Assembly: GCA_003554585.1 (NCBI GenBank) | Contig: PWGV01000181.1 | Location: forward strand, 1-45,983 | DNA: 45,983 nucleotides | Direction: 5' to 3' | Source of the DNA: Halobacteroidaceae bacterium | GTDB taxonomy: Bacteria; Bacillota; Halanaerobiia; B1SED10-174 | Shown: positions 17,110-25,854 of the stretch, one piece after another | Position numbering within the stretch: position 1 is the first letter of the stretch | How the letters are laid out: every line of letters starts with the position of its first letter | Notes under the pieces: generated by a model | Seen by the model: the letters and a program-made list of their open reading frames with translations, nothing else | The model's database searches: none | What the model was told of the DNA's origin: nothing | Position numbers and translations under genes: made by a program

Positions 17110-17880
17110 ATGCGCATCCTTTTTATTGGTGATATAGTGGGGAGACCCGGACGACAGGTTGTAAGGGAGAAGCTGAGCTCCCTAAAAAAAGAATATTCCC
17201 TGGATTTTGTTATAGCAAACGGGGAAAATTCTGCGGGAGGATTTGGCATTACCGATAAAATTTACCGGGAATTGCGGGAGCTGGGAATTGATATAATAAC
17301 AAGCGGTAACCATATCTGGGATAAAAAAGAGGTTTACCAGGTAATCGACCAGGAAGACCGGCTTTTACGGCCCCTGAATTATCCTCCCAAGGCTCCTGGC
17401 CGCGGTTACGGGATATACAACGTGAGTGGAAAGGGTAATATTGGGGTGATAAACCTGGAAGGTAGGGTTTTTATGAATCCCCAGGACTGCCCTTTTCGGA
17501 CCTTTGATGGAGTAATCGAAAGGATCCGCAAAGTGACCCCCATAATTATTGTTGATTTTCATGCAGAAGCCACCTCGGAAAAAAGAGCTTTTTTGCATTT
17601 TGCTGATGGCAGGGTAACTGCGGTCTTGGGAACGCATACCCATGTAACTACAGCCGATCAGCAGGTAACGGAAAAAGGGACTGCCTATATTTCCGATGTA
17701 GGAATGACCGGGGTTCAGGATTCTGTTATTGGAGTAGAGCCCGAGACTATAATCGCCCGGTTTGTAACAGGACTTCCGCAGCGATTTGAAGTAGCAAAGG
17801 GTACTCCTGAAATCCGGGCAACTTTTATTGAAGCAGACTCCGAAGGAAAAGCGGTAGATTTCAAAATTCTTGATCTGTAA
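17110..17880 (+). CDS. ymdB: YmdB-type metallophosphoesterase (TIGR00282 family)
   Basis: This 256-residue dinuclear-metal phosphodiesterase belongs to the YmdB family, whose known members hydrolyse 2',3'-cyclic nucleotides. The motifs are GDIVGRPGR (first metal Asp), ANGENSAGGFG, TSGNHIWDKKE, DFHAEATSEK and GTHTHVTTAD. ATG 17110 lies behind GAGGAGT. The rny-ymdB-spoVS order is well conserved in Firmicutes. Confidence 0.93.
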   Translation: MRILFIGDIVGRPGRQVVREKLSSLKKEYSLDFVIANGENSAGGFGITDKIYRELRELGIDIITSGNHIWDKKEVYQVIDQEDRLLRPLNYPPKAPGRGYGIYNVSGKGNIGVINLEGRVFMNPQDCPFRTFDGVIERIRKVTPIIIVDFHAEATSEKRAFLHFADGRVTAVLGTHTHVTTADQQVTEKGTAYISDVGMTGVQDSVIGVEPETIIARFVTGLPQRFEVAKGTPEIRATFIEADSEGKAVDFKILDL

Positions 17881-17918
17881 TAAAATGGAAAATACAGTTG
17901 TTTTTTAATTTTTGTTTG

Positions 17919-17947
17919 AAGGATTTATTATTTTAGCATGTAATTAT
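17919..17947 (+). promoter_or_regulatory. Possible sigma-H-like promoter of spoVS
   Basis: AAGGATTT (17919-17926) and GTAATTAT (17940-17947) roughly fit the sigma-H pattern AGGAxxT - about 12 - GAAT. spoVS is sigma-H-dependent in Bacillus. The -10 match is poor, so this is only a suggestion. Confidence 0.25.
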
Positions 17948-17999
17948 ATATTAGAGACCTGGTATTATTTTTTAATTCTCAGCAAGGAGGTTTGCAAAA

Positions 18000-18260
18000 A
18001 TGGAAGTATTGAAGGTATCATCAAAATCCAGCCCAAATTCCGTTGCAGGTGCATTGGCAGGAGTTTTGCGCGAGAGGGGTTGTGCAGAACTACAGGCCAT
18101 TGGCGCCGGTGCCCTTAACCAGGGTATTAAAGCTGTTGCGATCGCTCGAGGTTTTGTAGCTCCCAGTGGTATTGACCTGATTTGCATTCCCGCTTTTACA
18201 GACATTGAAATTGATGGTGAAGAAAGGACCGCAATCAAGCTCATCGTAGAACCTCGCTAG
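18000..18260 (+). CDS. spoVS: Stage V sporulation protein S
   Basis: This is an 86-residue Alba-like protein, very conserved in sporulating and some non-sporulating bacteria. MEVLKVSSKSSPNSVAGALA, GAGALNQGIKAVAIARG and a FTDIEIDGEERTAIKL stretch are diagnostic. ATG 18000 follows GCAAGGAGG with good spacing. A strong terminator follows, so it is a short single-gene or ymdB-linked transcript. Its presence supports a spore-forming Firmicute ancestry. Confidence 0.97.
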   Translation: MEVLKVSSKSSPNSVAGALAGVLRERGCAELQAIGAGALNQGIKAVAIARGFVAPSGIDLICIPAFTDIEIDGEERTAIKLIVEPR

Positions 18261-18275
18261 TTTGTTTGGGGTCGC

Positions 18276-18314
18276 GGCCTGTTTGCATTAATTCGCAAAC
18301 GGGCCTTTTCTCTT
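18276..18314 (+). terminator. spoVS terminator
   Basis: An 11-bp stem (GGCCTGTTTGC 18276-18286 with GCAAACGGGCC 18295-18305, one G-U) is followed by a T-rich tract. Confidence 0.85.
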
Positions 18315-18869
18315 TTCGGAGTCCCCATTACTCCTTTTTAACTGGCTTTCAACAGGCCAAAATTTACCAATCAAGGAATTAACAAAAAATCTGTAATACT
18401 TTTTTGACTGGGTTGAACGGGAATAAAGAAATTTAAAAAAATATTTTGAAATTCAAAAAGGAAACGGAATGGGGAAATTTTTTCTGGAAAAGAATTTTTC
18501 GCGACTCGGAAAATAAATATATTTGCTTGTTCGAAAACCAATGGAAATTACTGGAGAGGGTTGTTTGGTTTTTGCAAATCAAACCCCTGATCGATTTACC
18601 CCTTGTCCTTCCGACTGCCTGGTAGGATTAAAACCCTGCAAAGTTGGGAGACTTTCAAGCGGTAGAAAAAAATTCTCAGCCCTAAGGGAAAAACCGAAAA
18701 CCAGAGGGAGTTCAGGAGAAACTAAAAGGGGAGATTTTAGCTAAATAAATAAAAGGTTTTTCTGTTGCTGGCAAAGGTTATCGAGAGACTGTATCGAAGA
18801 ATTATTTGTGGTAGTTAATTAATGTAGAGTTGCAGGGGACAAAAGAAAATTAAATAATAATGGAGGTAG
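18315..18869. other. Long intergenic region with no gene recognised
   Basis: It is AT-rich at first, then contains an ORF of 73 codons (18523-18744) that has no ribosome site and no recognisable sequence. I saw no RNA gene or strong hairpin. An imperfect inverted repeat around 18557-18587 (GGTTGTTTGG against CAAATCAAACC) is the only structure. Confidence 0.5.
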
Positions 18870-19838
18870 ATGGGGAAAATGGAAGCAGTTTTTACAGTTG
18901 ATGGGCACTGTGATACCATGCTAAGAGTTATGAATGATCCTGATTATAATTTTTTTTCTGAAAATAAAAAGGGGCACCTTGATTTACCCCGCTTGCAAAA
19001 AGGAGGGGTTGGTCTGCAGGTTATGGCCCTTTTTGTTGAGAGCAAATTCAAACCTTTCCAGGCCCTGCCCCGAACTTTAGAAATGGCTGGAGCCTTCCAC
19101 AGGTTGATTGACAGTAAACCAGAGAAATTATCCTTAATTACTTCTCGGGAAAAACTGAAAAAGATAAGGAAAAGTCGCGATGAAACCGGCCTTCTTTTAG
19201 CTCTTGAGGGAGGGGAAGCAATCTGCAGCCTGGAATCCCTTTATTCATTTTTCAAGCTGGGACTGCGTCTTGTTACTCTAACCTGGAATCAGCGCAATCA
19301 ACTTGCGGACGGGGTCGGAGAAACCTGTACAGGAGGTGGCCTGACCCGACTGGGCCGGGAAATAGTTGTTGAAATGAACCAACTGGGGATAGGGGTTGAT
19401 GTTTCCCATCTTTCAGAGAAAAGCTTCTGGGATGTGGCCCAAATCTGTGAAAACCCGCTAATTGCATCCCATTCCAACGCCTTTTCAGTCTGCAATCATC
19501 CCCGTAACTTGAAAGATGACCAGATCACGGCAATAGTTGAAAGCGGTGGGATAATCGGGATTAATTTCAGCAGTTATTTCCTCAATGGGACCAAAGGTTC
19601 CAGTATTGAGGATGTTTTAAAGCATATAGATTATTTAGTCAGGGGATGGGGTTTCGACTGCGTTGGAATGGGTTCCGATTTTGACGGGATCGGCTTTACT
19701 CCCGTGGAATTGAAAGATGTTGCCCAGTTTCCAGTTTTGGCCCGTGAACTAATTACCCGCTACGGAGAAACCAATGCAGTAAAAATAATGGGAGAAAACT
19801 GGTTAATGGTATTGGATAAGGTCCTACCTTCCAGTTGA
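18870..19838 (+). CDS. Membrane dipeptidase-type Zn peptidase (M19)
   Basis: This is a 322-residue TIM-barrel metallodipeptidase related to renal dipeptidase. Metal ligands are visible in VDGHCDTML, the Glu of LALEGGE, the His of GVDVSHLSEKSFWDV and ASHSNAFSVCNHPRN, and the Asp of GMGSDFDG. It probably cleaves small (D- or L-) dipeptides in the cytoplasm, as no signal peptide is present. Two starts are possible: ATG 18870, only 3 bases after GGAGG, or ATG 18879, with 12-base spacing. Confidence 0.9.
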   Translation: MGKMEAVFTVDGHCDTMLRVMNDPDYNFFSENKKGHLDLPRLQKGGVGLQVMALFVESKFKPFQALPRTLEMAGAFHRLIDSKPEKLSLITSREKLKKIRKSRDETGLLLALEGGEAICSLESLYSFFKLGLRLVTLTWNQRNQLADGVGETCTGGGLTRLGREIVVEMNQLGIGVDVSHLSEKSFWDVAQICENPLIASHSNAFSVCNHPRNLKDDQITAIVESGGIIGINFSSYFLNGTKGSSIEDVLKHIDYLVRGWGFDCVGMGSDFDGIGFTPVELKDVAQFPVLARELITRYGETNAVKIMGENWLMVLDKVLPSS

Positions 19839-19862
19839 CACCCTTTCCCGCAGTGTTATAAT
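19835..19862 (+). promoter_or_regulatory. Promoter of the PHP gene
   Basis: TTGACA (19835-19840) and TATAAT (19857-19862) are separated by 16 bases and start just before the end of the upstream gene. Confidence 0.7.
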
Positions 19863-19881
19863 AGGCAGGAGGGGAATAAAT

Positions 19882-20706
19882 TTGGCTGTTGACCTCCATG
19901 TGCACACGAATTTTTCCGATGGCAAGCTTTCCCCGGAGGAAGCTGTCAGGCGAGCTGAAAACCGCGGTTTAAAGGGATTATCCATTACCGATCACGATAC
20001 CGTGGGTGGGGTAGAACCTGCTTTAAAAAGGGCCAGAAGATTGGAGCTGGTTCCCGGTGTTGAATTGAGCACGGTTACTGATGATGAGGAAATCCATATC
20101 CTGGGTTATTACGTGGATTATAAAAATTTCTATCTTTTAAGTTTCCTGGATAAGCTCAGCAGAGCCAGAGTAAACCGGTTGGAAGAAATTCTAACTCGTC
20201 TGGCAGAACTGGGATACGGCCTCGAGGGAGAAAAAGAACTCAAAAAAATTTCTAACCCTGGCCGAATGCATGTTGCCCGGGCTCTGGTAAAAGAGGGTTT
20301 TGTTGCTGATACCGATGAAGCATTCGCTCTCCTCCTTAAAAAGGGCAGGCCCGCTTATGTTCCTCGTTACAAAATTAGCCCTGAAGAAGGAGTAGAATTG
20401 ATCCTGCAAGCCCGTGGTTTACCCGTGATTGCCCACCCCATTGATTTGCAGGATATAAGCTGGGTGGAGAGGTTGCAGAAAAAAGGTCTTGTCGGCATCG
20501 AAGTTTATCACCCCCGCCACCCACTTATTTTTACTGATTACCTGTTGCGGTTAACCCGGGAAAAAGACCTAATAGCCACGGGAGGATCTGATTGCCATGG
20601 TCCCGAAGGTGGGGGAAGAGATCAAATTGGAAGCTTAAATGTCCCGGACAATTGTCTGGAAAGGCTTCAAAATTTAAGGAGGAAAAAGTGTTATGAAAAA
20701 ATTTAG
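19882..20706 (+). CDS. PHP-domain phosphoesterase (TrpH/YciV-like)
   Basis: This 274-residue PHP hydrolase has the metal motifs DLHVHTNFSDG, ITDHDTVGG, the Glu of VPGVELST, VIAHPIDL, GIEVYHPRHP and GGSDCHG. Related proteins act as 5'-3' exoribonucleases or as 3',5'-nucleotide bisphosphatases on short RNA ends; the substrate here is not known. TTG 19882 follows AGGAGGGG. Its last 14 bases overlap the start of the foldase gene. Confidence 0.88.
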   Translation: MAVDLHVHTNFSDGKLSPEEAVRRAENRGLKGLSITDHDTVGGVEPALKRARRLELVPGVELSTVTDDEEIHILGYYVDYKNFYLLSFLDKLSRARVNRLEEILTRLAELGYGLEGEKELKKISNPGRMHVARALVKEGFVADTDEAFALLLKKGRPAYVPRYKISPEEGVELILQARGLPVIAHPIDLQDISWVERLQKKGLVGIEVYHPRHPLIFTDYLLRLTREKDLIATGGSDCHGPEGGGRDQIGSLNVPDNCLERLQNLRRKKCYEKI

Positions 20707-21610
20707 CCTGATTCTGGCTGTAGTTTTATTTTTATTTTCCGGTCTGGTTTCTGTTCAGGCCAGTGAGGCTGTTGTAATTGTTAATGGCGAAGAAGTTCCG
20801 GCTGAAGAATATGAGAAACGCCTTGAGCGACTAAAATACCATGTTGCCAACCTGATGGAAATAGATTTTTCTACTCCTGAAGGCCAGGAATGGCTCCAGG
20901 TAATTGAAAGCAGGGTAATGGAAGAGCTGATCTGGGAGACCATTTTCATGCAGGAAGTTGAAGAAGATGGTCTGGAAGTTTCTTCAGAAGAGGTAGAAGA
21001 AGCTTTTGCAGAATACAAACAGGAATACGCAAGCCAGGAAGAGTTTGACAATTTTCTCGAAGAAGCCGGCTTTACTGAAGAAGAATACCGGGAATTGATT
21101 CATACCAACCTTTTAATTGAGAAGCTTCTCGAAATGCAGGTTGGAGAATTTTCCGTAACCGAAGAAGAGCTAAAAGAGTATTATGAAAATAATATCGGTC
21201 AGTACAGTTCGGGTGAACAGGTAGCAGCAAGACATCTCCTTTATGACGAGGAAGAAAGAGCCCAGGAAGTGCTTGAAGCAATTGAAGCAGGAGATGATTT
21301 CGCTGACTACATGGAAGACGGAGAAGAACTGGGTTATTTCGGCAGGGGGATGATGGTTCCCGAGTTTGAAGAAACGGCTTTTGATATGGAAGTTGGAGAA
21401 ATTAAAGGCCCTGTTCAGACTCATTTTGGGTTTCACATTATTTACGTTTATGACCGGGAAGAGGAAACTGTTTCTTCCTTTGAAGAAGTTCGGGACCAGA
21501 TTGAAGAAGATCTATATGAAGAGCATTATGAAAAACAGGTAAATGCTTATTTCCAAAAACTCTATGAAGAAAGTGAAGTTGAATTTGGGGAAGAGGAAAT
21601 GGGGGACTGA
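20693..21610 (+). CDS. Exported PrsA/SurA-like peptidyl-prolyl isomerase
   Basis: This 305-residue secreted foldase has a signal peptide (residues about 1-23, hydrophobic LILAVVLFLFSGLVSV, likely cleavage after VQA). A SurA-N-like helical chaperone region follows. A parvulin domain (about 180-265) contains ARHLLY, LGYFGRGMMVPEFEETAF and THFGFHIIYV. No lipobox Cys is present, so unlike Gram-positive PrsA it may be periplasmic, like SurA. The mature protein is extremely acidic. ATG 20693 overlaps the PHP gene end and follows AAGGAGG. Confidence 0.88.
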   Translation: MKKFSLILAVVLFLFSGLVSVQASEAVVIVNGEEVPAEEYEKRLERLKYHVANLMEIDFSTPEGQEWLQVIESRVMEELIWETIFMQEVEEDGLEVSSEEVEEAFAEYKQEYASQEEFDNFLEEAGFTEEEYRELIHTNLLIEKLLEMQVGEFSVTEEELKEYYENNIGQYSSGEQVAARHLLYDEEERAQEVLEAIEAGDDFADYMEDGEELGYFGRGMMVPEFEETAFDMEVGEIKGPVQTHFGFHIIYVYDREEETVSSFEEVRDQIEEDLYEEHYEKQVNAYFQKLYEESEVEFGEEEMGD

Positions 21611-21783
21611 TAGTTTTTCCGAAGCAGTAATGAAGTTTCAGCACTGGCGGGGAAAAAAAGCGAAAAACTAACTATTTCCGCCATAACCGGCTAATAAAGG
21701 GGAGTTTGGTTAACCTTGTCCCGTAAAAACTTTTGCAATGTTAACCCAAACCGCAGCCGACTGAATTAAACGAGGTCCGGGCA

Positions 21784-21813
21784 AAATATAACCCTCTTGC
21801 TGGGGTTATATTT
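21784..21813. promoter_or_regulatory. Perfect 11-bp palindrome upstream of the Exb operon
   Basis: AAATATAACCC (21784-21794) and GGGTTATATTT (21803-21813) flank an 8-base loop. No T-run follows, so it is not a standard terminator. It lies about 67 bases before the ExbB start and could be an operator or a 5'-leader hairpin. Confidence 0.5.
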
Positions 21814-21879
21814 GGGCAGGAGAAAACAGGTCATTGTCGAAATTATGATTATTAAATGCTGGGAAAAGGAGAGATAGGC

Positions 21880-22497
21880 ATGTGGGAATTTGTAGTTCAA
21901 GGTGGACCAATAATGGTGCCTTTGCTGATCAGTTCAGTTATCAGCCTGGCCGTAATTCTGGAGCGCTATATCTTTTTCAGGCGCACCCACAACAACAACC
22001 ATAAACTTTTTAAGAGATACGCCCGTTATATCAGGCAGAGCCAGTACAAAGAAGCAATCCGGGATCTTAAAAAGGAAAGAGGGCCAGTGGCAAGAATTAT
22101 GGCTGCCGGACTGACTTATACCGGCGGAGGTCACCTGGAGATTGAGGAACACCTGAGTCTTACAGGAGATCAAGAAGTTGCGAAGATGGAAAAAAACCTG
22201 ATGGTTCTGGACGTTATCGCCTCGGTCTCTCCTCTTTTAGGATTACTGGGGACGGTTCTGGGGATTATCGATAGCTTTGACATTCTTTATCTTACCGGGG
22301 GGGTGGCCTCGCCAGCCCAGCTTAGCTCCGGAATCGCAAGGGCACTATTAACAACTGCTACCGGGCTTTTTATTGCCATTCCAACCATGATTTTCTATTC
22401 ACACTTTATCGGAATTGTCAATCGGAGGCTTCGGGAACTGAACCGCTGGACCAAGGAGGTCCAAACTCTGCTCGAGGATGTGAGGGCTAATGTTTAA
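21880..22497 (+). CDS. exbB: ExbB/TolQ/MotA-family proton channel protein
   Basis: This 205-residue inner-membrane protein has three transmembrane segments. The first is near the N-terminus (IMVPLLISSVISLAVILERY). Two lie in the conserved C-terminal MotA/TolQ/ExbB domain (VIASVSPLLGLLGTVLGIID and SSGIARALLTTATGLFIAIP). With ExbD it would use the proton gradient to drive TonB. ATG 21880 is preferred because GGAGAG lies 6 bases upstream; an in-frame ATG at 21856 has no ribosome site. It overlaps exbD by 8 bases. Confidence 0.9.
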   Translation: MWEFVVQGGPIMVPLLISSVISLAVILERYIFFRRTHNNNHKLFKRYARYIRQSQYKEAIRDLKKERGPVARIMAAGLTYTGGGHLEIEEHLSLTGDQEVAKMEKNLMVLDVIASVSPLLGLLGTVLGIIDSFDILYLTGGVASPAQLSSGIARALLTTATGLFIAIPTMIFYSHFIGIVNRRLRELNRWTKEVQTLLEDVRANV

Positions 22498-22900
22498 AAC
22501 CAGGCTTCGCCGCCGGCCCCGCATTGAAATTATCCCGATGATCGATGTTATTTTCTTCCTGCTGGTATTTTTTATGTTGTTTACCACGTTCAAATCAACC
22601 CCGCACGGCCTGGATATAAGGCTTCCCCAGGCAGTAACGGCAACCCAACAACAGGAAGATCAGATTGTAAATATTTATATTAATCAGCACGGGGAAATTT
22701 ATTTTGATGAAACAAGGGTTTCCATTGGTGAACTGGGCGGTGCTTTAGCCCGTCATCAGCAGGAAGAACCAAATCTGGTTTCGTTAATTCAGGCTGACCA
22801 GGAAACGCCCTATAATTACGTGGTTCAGGTAATGGACCTTTTGCGTGAACTGGGCCTTTACCGGATCAGCTTTGGTGCGGAACCTCCAAGCGGTGATTGA
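22490..22900 (+). CDS. exbD: ExbD/TolR-family biopolymer transport protein
   Basis: This 136-residue protein has a short cytoplasmic arginine-rich start and one transmembrane helix containing the essential aspartate (IEIIPMIDVIFFLLVFFMLF). A periplasmic domain follows, ending in VVQVMDLLRELGLYRISFG. It is the stator partner of ExbB. ATG 22490 lies inside the last codons of exbB, a clear sign of coupling, and tonB follows directly. Confidence 0.92.
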   Translation: MFKTRLRRRPRIEIIPMIDVIFFLLVFFMLFTTFKSTPHGLDIRLPQAVTATQQQEDQIVNIYINQHGEIYFDETRVSIGELGGALARHQQEEPNLVSLIQADQETPYNYVVQVMDLLRELGLYRISFGAEPPSGD

Positions 22901-22901
22901 A

Positions 22902-23840
22902 GTGGATTCTAGAGGAATGGGAAACTTAAAAGGTTTTCTCCTTATATCGGCGATACTCCACCTTGTTTTCCTGGCTTTTATGCCCGGGTCTATTTTTCAT
23001 TCCCAGATGGATACACCTGAACCTCCTGACCCAATAGACTTTTTCCTTGTGGATTACATGCCGATGCAAGAACAACCTCCCGAAGAACCAATTCATGAAC
23101 CTGAACCGGTTGTTGAACCCGAACCGGATCCCGAGCCCGAACCAGAACCGGAGGTTGAAGAAATAGAGGAAGAACTGGAAGAACCTCCTGTTGAAGAGGC
23201 TCTGGAAGATGTTGGGCCCGAGGAATTAGAAGAGCCTCCAGCCGAAAAAGTAGAGGAAGACTTAGCCCTGGAGGAGATTGAAGAAGCCATGGTGGCGGAA
23301 GACCTGCTTGAGGATCTAGATGCCCCTCCAGTTGAAGAGGATATCACTATTGCTCTGGAGACTGCAGAGGAAGAGATTATGACCACTGATTTAAGTGACG
23401 AGTATGTATATTTACCAGAATTGTTGCCCCCAAGCAGTGATGACCTGGAATCAGCTCTGCAGCCAGAAGAACCCGAAGAAGAAGCAGTCGAAGAAGAGGA
23501 AGAACCCGGACCAGCAGAGCCGCAACTACCCCAGGAACCCGTTAGCGCAGTTCTGGCCAAGACTACCCCTGTATTACCAAAGGATGCCGCTAACGAGGGG
23601 ATAGAAGGAACAGTAGAAATAATGGTTCTTATTGACCAAAACGGGAGATTGCGGGAAATTGAATTTTTGCAGTCCTCTGGAGATGACCGGATTGATAGCC
23701 AAGCCCGGCTAACCATCGAAAGGTTGTGGGAATTTAGTGGTCAGCCGAGAGATTATTATCTGCATTTGGTCATCGATTTTACCCTGCAGGAGGTTACGGT
23801 AGAATTTTTGGACATCTTTTTTGCAGAGGAGGGTGATTGA
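22902..23840 (+). CDS. tonB: TonB-like energy transducer with a very acidic linker
   Basis: This 312-residue protein has an N-terminal membrane anchor (GFLLISAILHLVFLAFMPG) and a periplasmic linker of about 170 residues. A C-terminal TonB domain follows (EGTVEIMVLIDQNGRLREIE, then SQARLTIERLWEFSG). The linker is almost purely Glu, Asp, Pro and Leu, with EPEP repeats but without the KP-rich half found in proteobacterial TonB. GTG 22902 with GGTGA 5 bases upstream is preferred to the longer frame from 22845. It follows exbD directly and overlaps the next gene as TGATG. No TonB-dependent receptor gene lies in this window. Confidence 0.85.
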   Translation: MDSRGMGNLKGFLLISAILHLVFLAFMPGSIFHSQMDTPEPPDPIDFFLVDYMPMQEQPPEEPIHEPEPVVEPEPDPEPEPEPEVEEIEEELEEPPVEEALEDVGPEELEEPPAEKVEEDLALEEIEEAMVAEDLLEDLDAPPVEEDITIALETAEEEIMTTDLSDEYVYLPELLPPSSDDLESALQPEEPEEEAVEEEEEPGPAEPQLPQEPVSAVLAKTTPVLPKDAANEGIEGTVEIMVLIDQNGRLREIEFLQSSGDDRIDSQARLTIERLWEFSGQPRDYYLHLVIDFTLQEVTVEFLDIFFAEEGD

Positions 23841-25840
23841 TGACCAAAACCTGGCTAATTTGTCTGCTTGTTTTGTTTACGGCCTGTGGCCTGGCAATTG
23901 CCTATCCCCAGGAATACATTGACGGGGAAGGTAATTTACGGCTGGAGAATGAATATATTGCTATTTTTGTTAACCTTGGCCCGGAAAACGAGGGGCGTTT
24001 TGCTCTCGATGTTACCGGGGGAAATCCTGAACATGATGGAGATAATAATAAGCCATTAATTTACGGCCACCCCCGACCCTGGACCTCTTATACCACTGTC
24101 CGGATTGATGGGGAAAATTATGTTTTCGGCGGGGAGGCATCCCAGAGAGCAGGGCGGGACGGCCAGTACGGCGAGGTAACCGGGGAACCCCAGGTAGTTG
24201 ACGGGGAAAAAATAATTACCGAAACCAGGATGGGTGATGTAGTTGTAACCCAGGAACTTTCATTTATTGAAAGCACCACAACCGGTTTCCCGGATACTGC
24301 CCAGATAAGGTACGATGTTACCAATGAGGGCAATGTAGAAAAAAGGATTGGTTTGCGGGTAGTTCTTGATACAATGCTGGGGCCCAATGATGGTGCTCCC
24401 TTCCGGGTAAGAGATCAGGAAGTTTTGCAGGATAAAGTTTTAATCAGGGAAGATATCCCCGAGTTCTGGCAGGCTTTTGATTCTTTGGAAGATCCCGTGG
24501 TCATGGCCCAGGGAGATTTGAGAGGACCCGACCTAACACCTCCCGACGAGGTATATATGACCAACTGGGGAAGCCTTGCTGATGGGGTCTGGGATTTTAA
24601 TTTCCGGCCGGGACGCGAATTTTACCGCGAGGGAGAGTTTGAACTGGACAGTGCTATTGCGTTATACTGGACTGCTGACTGGCTTTCCCCCGGGGAAACT
24701 AAGAGTTATGTAACCAGCTATGGACTTGCGGGAATAGACATTGTTCCCGGGCTGCTCTCAGTTGGCTTGACTGCTCCAGGCCGGGTGATTTTTGATGATT
24801 TCACCCAGTCCTTCCAGGTAATGGCTTACATGCAGAATAACCTGGAGGTTACAGCCCGAGATGTTGAGGTGGGCCTCGACCTTCCCGAAGGGTACGAGGT
24901 TATCGAAGGATCGCAGCGCTATACAAGAGTAGGGGAGCTGGAAGCAGGTGGAAGAATGCAGTTTGCCTGGCAGGTAGCTCCAACCCGGGATTTAATTGAC
25001 CCGGAAATGTTAAATATTCAGGTAAGGGCAGATGCCAGTAATACTGACGGAACAAGGGCCACAAGACAGGTTGAAGTTTTACCCCCTGCTGCACTGGAAC
25101 TCCACCTCGAGGGGCCGACTGATTTCAGCTTTTTGGATCACGAAATGAAGCCCAACCCCTTCCCTGTATATGGCAGGGTCACCAATACCGGCGGTTCTCC
25201 CGCTTATGGAGTCCGGGCCGTTTTAGCTCTGCCGCCAGGACTTTCCCTGGTCCGGCCGGATCAGGAACACCTGGAACTTGGGATCCTCGATCCCGGGGAA
25301 GTGGTGGAATTCCGCTGGCTGGTCAGAAGCCACGGACGACCTGGTGAGATCCCCATGGCCATGGAAGTAAGTTCGCGGAACACCAGGGATACAAGTTTTG
25401 TTGAAATCCTGGATATTCCGGAATGGCCCCAGAGCGTATATTTGAAGTGGGATGACCCGGAAAGGCTAAAACCCGGCCGGGTGGCGACAGCTCTGGTAGT
25501 ATTGGGTAATTTAGGGGACGGAGTAGAGTTTGAGTTTGACCTGGAATATCCTGCTGACCTTTTGAAACCAATTTATATTTCCCGAGGGCAGCTCATGGTT
25601 TCTGGAGAAGACCTGCTTGAATTTAACCGTCCAGAATTTGATCCTGATTCCGGAGTCATTACCGGTTTTGCTGGAGAATTGAGGGGCAAAGATTATGGCT
25701 CGGGTGTTCTGGCCAGGATTCACTTCCTGGTGCGGGATACCGGGGAAGGAATGCTGGAGTTAAAGAACGTCAAAGTTTCCGATATTTACGGGGCCCCCTT
25801 TGACCTCGGTATCGGCGACCTGCAATTTAATATTGAATAA
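23840..25840 (+). CDS. Large exported protein with repeat domains and a cohesin-like C-terminus
   Basis: This 666-residue protein is of unknown function. A signal peptide (LICLLVLFTACGLAIA, cleavage near AYP) is followed by a beta-rich N-terminal domain of about 270 residues. Two or more Ig-like CARDB/DUF11-style repeats come next (for example VYGRVTNTGGSPAYGVRAVL near 445-465). The last 130 or so residues read VYLKWDDPERLKPGRVATAL, then FDLEYPADLLKPIYISRGQL and GVLARIHFLVRDTG, resembling the cohesin fold. ATG 23840 overlaps the tonB stop and follows GAGGAGGGTG. The position inside the Exb/TonB operon suggests a periplasmic or surface role tied to that machine, which is inference. Confidence 0.65.
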   Translation: MTKTWLICLLVLFTACGLAIAYPQEYIDGEGNLRLENEYIAIFVNLGPENEGRFALDVTGGNPEHDGDNNKPLIYGHPRPWTSYTTVRIDGENYVFGGEASQRAGRDGQYGEVTGEPQVVDGEKIITETRMGDVVVTQELSFIESTTTGFPDTAQIRYDVTNEGNVEKRIGLRVVLDTMLGPNDGAPFRVRDQEVLQDKVLIREDIPEFWQAFDSLEDPVVMAQGDLRGPDLTPPDEVYMTNWGSLADGVWDFNFRPGREFYREGEFELDSAIALYWTADWLSPGETKSYVTSYGLAGIDIVPGLLSVGLTAPGRVIFDDFTQSFQVMAYMQNNLEVTARDVEVGLDLPEGYEVIEGSQRYTRVGELEAGGRMQFAWQVAPTRDLIDPEMLNIQVRADASNTDGTRATRQVEVLPPAALELHLEGPTDFSFLDHEMKPNPFPVYGRVTNTGGSPAYGVRAVLALPPGLSLVRPDQEHLELGILDPGEVVEFRWLVRSHGRPGEIPMAMEVSSRNTRDTSFVEILDIPEWPQSVYLKWDDPERLKPGRVATALVVLGNLGDGVEFEFDLEYPADLLKPIYISRGQLMVSGEDLLEFNRPEFDPDSGVITGFAGELRGKDYGSGVLARIHFLVRDTGEGMLELKNVKVSDIYGAPFDLGIGDLQFNIE

Positions 25841-25854
25841 CCGGAGGGGTTGAA

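Noticed and set aside
18523-18744. 73-codon ORF in the spoVS-dipeptidase gap
   Set aside because: TTG start without a ribosome site, no recognisable motif and no linked promoter or terminator.
23093-23716. 207-codon serine-rich ORF on the minus strand
   Set aside because: It is the complement of the Glu/Pro-rich tonB linker; the serine richness is a by-product of the GAA/GAG codons on the other strand.
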